This document shows positions 32,934 through 34,893 of a stretch of 34,893 bases of DNA, piece after piece. The notes beneath the pieces are model-generated. The model searched no databases. It was not told where the DNA came from and saw only the letters and a program-made list of their open reading frames with translations. Within the stretch, counting starts at the first letter, position 1; every line of letters begins with the position of its first letter. The stretch spans positions 1 through 34,893 of the forward strand of contig JAAFIN010000018.1 of the NCBI GenBank assembly GCA_013297825.1. Direction: 5' to 3'. Position numbers and translations under genes: made by a program. This DNA comes from Cytophagales bacterium. Its GTDB lineage: Bacteria > Bacteroidota > Bacteroidia > Cytophagales > Microscillaceae.

Positions 32934-32980
32934 GGCTGTTTAATTCATAATTTATAATTCATAATTTATAATTCATAATT
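32934..32980. repeat. GGCTGTT core half plus ATTYATA heptamers
   Basis: GGCTGTT (32934-32940) is followed by ATTCATA, ATTTATA, ATTCATA, ATTTATA, ATTCATA (32943-32977), ending just before the stop codon of the TPR gene. This is a sequence variant of the ATTYAYC family. Confidence 0.8.
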
Positions 32981-32984
32981 ATTC

Positions 32985-33707
32985 TTACCATTCAGGCAAT
33001 CCAACGTGATTTGGGTTAATTTTTTTAATATTTTTTTGTTTTTGTTGGAGATATTGTGTTTCTTGGTTTCGGAGTGTTTGGAGGATATTTTCAGCTTTTT
33101 CTTTACTAAGCATATTTTTTTGAGATGCCCCATTTTCCGATATTTTTGTGCCTTGTGCAGATGCTTTTTCGCCTTGTTCGTTGCCTTGTATATTAGGATT
33201 TAGGCGTGAAATTTTGGTTAAAGTATCTGAATTATTAGGATTTGCAATATTATTTTTGGTATTATTTTGAAAAATTTGCGGATTTTTTGCAATAACTTTC
33301 AAAATCAATTCATAATTATAACGTGCATCTTGGTTATTAGGATAACGAATTACTGCCTCCTTGAAAAGTTGTAACGCCTCAGGAAGATTTTGCCTCAAAG
33401 CACTCATATAACCAAGCTGATTAAATGCAATACTTTGAATTTCAGCGTTTGCATTTTGCAATACTTTATCATAATATAAAAGTGCTTTTTCCTTATTTTT
33501 TTTCAAAAAATAAATATGTGCCAAATTCAAATAAACTTCGTTTGTTTCGCTTTTATAATCTTTGAGAAGTGCATTAAGTTTTTGTTCTGCAAGGTCATAA
33601 CGTTGTTTTTGGAACAACATTTCCAAATCTTTTCGCATAACATTCATTTCTGCAACGAATGTAAGCGGATTGACCCATAAAAATATGCTCAACAACAAAA
33701 ATTTCAT
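32985..33707 (-). CDS. exported TPR protein, BatC-like
   Basis: A short signal peptide or anchor (residues 1-20) is followed by three to four tetratricopeptide units (about 25-140): YDLAEQKLNALLKDY, VYLNLAHIYFLKKNKEKALLYYDKVL, AFNQLGYMSALRQNLPEALQLFKEAV and DARYNYELILK. After this comes an Asn/Gln/Lys-rich low-complexity tail containing SKEKAENILQTLRNQE. The order and the ARYNYELILK end resemble BatC, a TPR partner of the Bat (aerotolerance) von Willebrand proteins in Bacteroidota. No bat genes are in view, though upstream genes could have been expected nearby, so BatC is only a likely assignment. Confidence 0.75.
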   Translation of the reverse strand: MKFLLLSIFLWVNPLTFVAEMNVMRKDLEMLFQKQRYDLAEQKLNALLKDYKSETNEVYLNLAHIYFLKKNKEKALLYYDKVLQNANAEIQSIAFNQLGYMSALRQNLPEALQLFKEAVIRYPNNQDARYNYELILKVIAKNPQIFQNNTKNNIANPNNSDTLTKISRLNPNIQGNEQGEKASAQGTKISENGASQKNMLSKEKAENILQTLRNQETQYLQQKQKNIKKINPNHVGLPEW

Positions 33708-33739
33708 TTTTTTTGGTTATTTTTGTATGATTATAAGGT

Positions 33740-33830
33740 AAAAGTTATCAGGAATCAGGTGTCAGTAAAAATACAAAACTGCCAAAATTAAATAAAAAGT
33801 TATCAGAAATTAGATGTCAGTAAAAAATAC
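33740..33830. repeat. two copies of a 35-bp ATCAG-containing repeat
   Basis: AAAAGTTATCAG...GTCAGTAAAAATAC occurs at 33740-33774 and, slightly diverged, at 33795-33830. Each contains ATCAG(G/A)AAT(C/T)AG(G/A)TGTCAG, heptamers related to the reverse complement of CTGATAC/CTGATTC at 18494. It lies in the divergent gap between the TPR and permease genes. Confidence 0.75.
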
Positions 33831-33913
33831 GTTTATGATAGATGTATTTTTAACAAAAATAAGCTAAATTTAAAAAAAATCAAAAAATATAGACAAAGAA
33901 ATTAAAAAAACGA

Positions 33914-34893
33914 ATGATTTTAAAAAAAATATTTCAGAAAAAACAATCTATTTTCCAAAAAATATTTTCTGGTGTTGGGCTTGGCGTTGGGCTTTTTTTG
34001 GTGTTAATTTCGGTGCATATTCACACACAAATTCAACAAGCATTAAACCAAAAAAATAACGCCTCTGAATACATCACAATCGGAAAACAGGTGTCTATGG
34101 GAAGTACATTTTTTATGCAAAAAAATGATTTTTCCAAAGAAGAAATTAAACAATTAGAAACACAGCCTTTTGTGGAAAAAATTGGTGTTTTTACGCCTAA
34201 TCAATTCAGCGTGGTTGCTTATGCAAAAGAAGTGGGTTTTATGTCTGAATTATTTTTTGAGAGTGTGGAAGATGAATATTTGGACGAAGTGCCAAAAGGC
34301 TTTAAATGGAAACCCAATGACGAAGTAATACCAATTATTTTGGCAAGGGAAATGTTGGATTTATATAATTTTGGGTATGCTTTGGGCAAAAATATGCCTC
34401 AAATTTCGGAAGGAACTGCCAAACTTGTTGCGGTAAATGTTCAAATCGCAGGAAAATCCATAAAACAACAATTTAAAGCTCGTATTGTGGGTTTTACACA
34501 AAGATATTCTACAATTCTTGTCCCAAATTCTTTTATGAAATGGGCAAATACCAACATAGGACAAAGCACCGAAGAACCCAATCCTGCACGTTTGGTCGTA
34601 AAAGTAAAAAATCCTGCTGATACAAAAATTGCGGATTATTTCGCTAAAAAAAATTACGCAACCAACGAACAAAAAATGCTGATTGCTCAAACAGGAGGCA
34701 TTGTTCAGATTATTATGGTGGTGCTTGGAAGTGTTGGATTTGTGTTTATGTTGCTTGCCTTTGTGATAATGGTGTTACAATTTAATGTAATGCTTGCAGA
34801 GGCAAAGCCTGAACTTATGCTTTTGTTGCAGATTGGGTATCTTCCTAATGCAATTTTGAAAGTATTGGGTACGCAAATTGCAGTTTTTTTGGC
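33914..34893 (+). CDS. FtsX-type ABC transporter permease (3' truncated by the window)
   Basis: An open frame from ATG 33914 runs off the end (326 codons seen). Residues about 19-36 form a membrane helix (GVGLGVGLFLVLISVHI). Next comes a periplasmic MacB/FtsX-like region of about 220 residues (ITIGKQVSMG, NDFSKEEIKQLETQPFVEKIGVF, FKARIVGFTQRYSTILVPNSFM). A second helix follows (about 255-282, GGIVQIIMVVLGSVGFVFMLLAFVIMVLQFNVML) and then EAKPELMLLLQIGYLPN, a typical FtsX permease cytoplasmic loop. It is likely the membrane subunit of a lipoprotein or export ABC system; no ATPase gene is in view. Confidence 0.85.
   Translation, partial: MILKKIFQKKQSIFQKIFSGVGLGVGLFLVLISVHIHTQIQQALNQKNNASEYITIGKQVSMGSTFFMQKNDFSKEEIKQLETQPFVEKIGVFTPNQFSVVAYAKEVGFMSELFFESVEDEYLDEVPKGFKWKPNDEVIPIILAREMLDLYNFGYALGKNMPQISEGTAKLVAVNVQIAGKSIKQQFKARIVGFTQRYSTILVPNSFMKWANTNIGQSTEEPNPARLVVKVKNPADTKIADYFAKKNYATNEQKMLIAQTGGIVQIIMVVLGSVGFVFMLLAFVIMVLQFNVMLAEAKPELMLLLQIGYLPNAILKVLGTQIAVFL

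Overview
This looks like a chromosomal segment of a low-GC (about 30% by eye) Bacteroidota bacterium, probably Cytophagales-like; no species is claimed. The evidence is a type IX secretion (T9SS) sorting tail on a 1031-residue secreted protein, a PorQ-type T9SS protein, a fused MurF-alanine racemase, a SpoIIE phosphatase with the linker typical of this phylum, A/T-rich start contexts without Shine-Dalgarno motifs, and several TAnnTTTG -7 promoter elements. No tRNA, rRNA, CRISPR array, intact insertion sequence or prophage was seen.

Layout. Positions 1-6252 are mostly minus-strand genes: a secreted unknown, a VF530/DUF2132 protein, a ChrA-type transporter, a large TPR-like exported protein and an unknown. 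Positions 6757-8895 (plus) carry a small phage-associated family protein, a STAS protein and an HD-hydrolase/CoaD-like fusion. An S41 peptidase lies on minus (9095-10585). Positions 10883-18358 are all plus: a lipoprotein, two paralogous secreted proteins, an ABC-F ATPase, a very compact kinase-like protein next to PorQ, a YiiX-like cysteine hydrolase and a subclass B1 metallo-beta-lactamase. The T9SS repeat protein is on minus (18521-21616). Positions 22023-32686 (plus) carry murF-alr, a membrane SpoIIE phosphatase, a TlpA-like thioredoxin lipoprotein, a Wzc-type tyrosine kinase and aspartate kinase. The end holds a BatC-like TPR protein (minus) and a truncated FtsX-type permease (plus).

The genes form no single pathway: cell wall (MurF-Alr), surface and export functions (PorQ, T9SS cargo, Wzc, lipoproteins), stress/partner-switch signalling (STAS, SpoIIE, kinase-like) and housekeeping (LysC, ABC-F, CoaD-like).

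The most distinctive feature is the intergenic DNA. Nearly every gap is built from short repeat families, several with a strict 7-bp period: GTTYAAR, ATTYAYC and CTGATWC, assembled around an AACAGCC...GGCTGTT core into a modular element that occurs in both orientations, often flush with stop or start codons. The extreme case precedes wzc: 11 degenerate heptamers, five 42-bp (6x7) tandem units, then 16 perfect TTAAACC copies ending 11 bp before a TTG start. A 70-bp block is perfectly duplicated in inverse orientation upstream of two unrelated genes, with a promoter-like box at the same offset in both. GC-rich palindromic mini-elements sit 3 bp upstream of chrA and in frame within murF.
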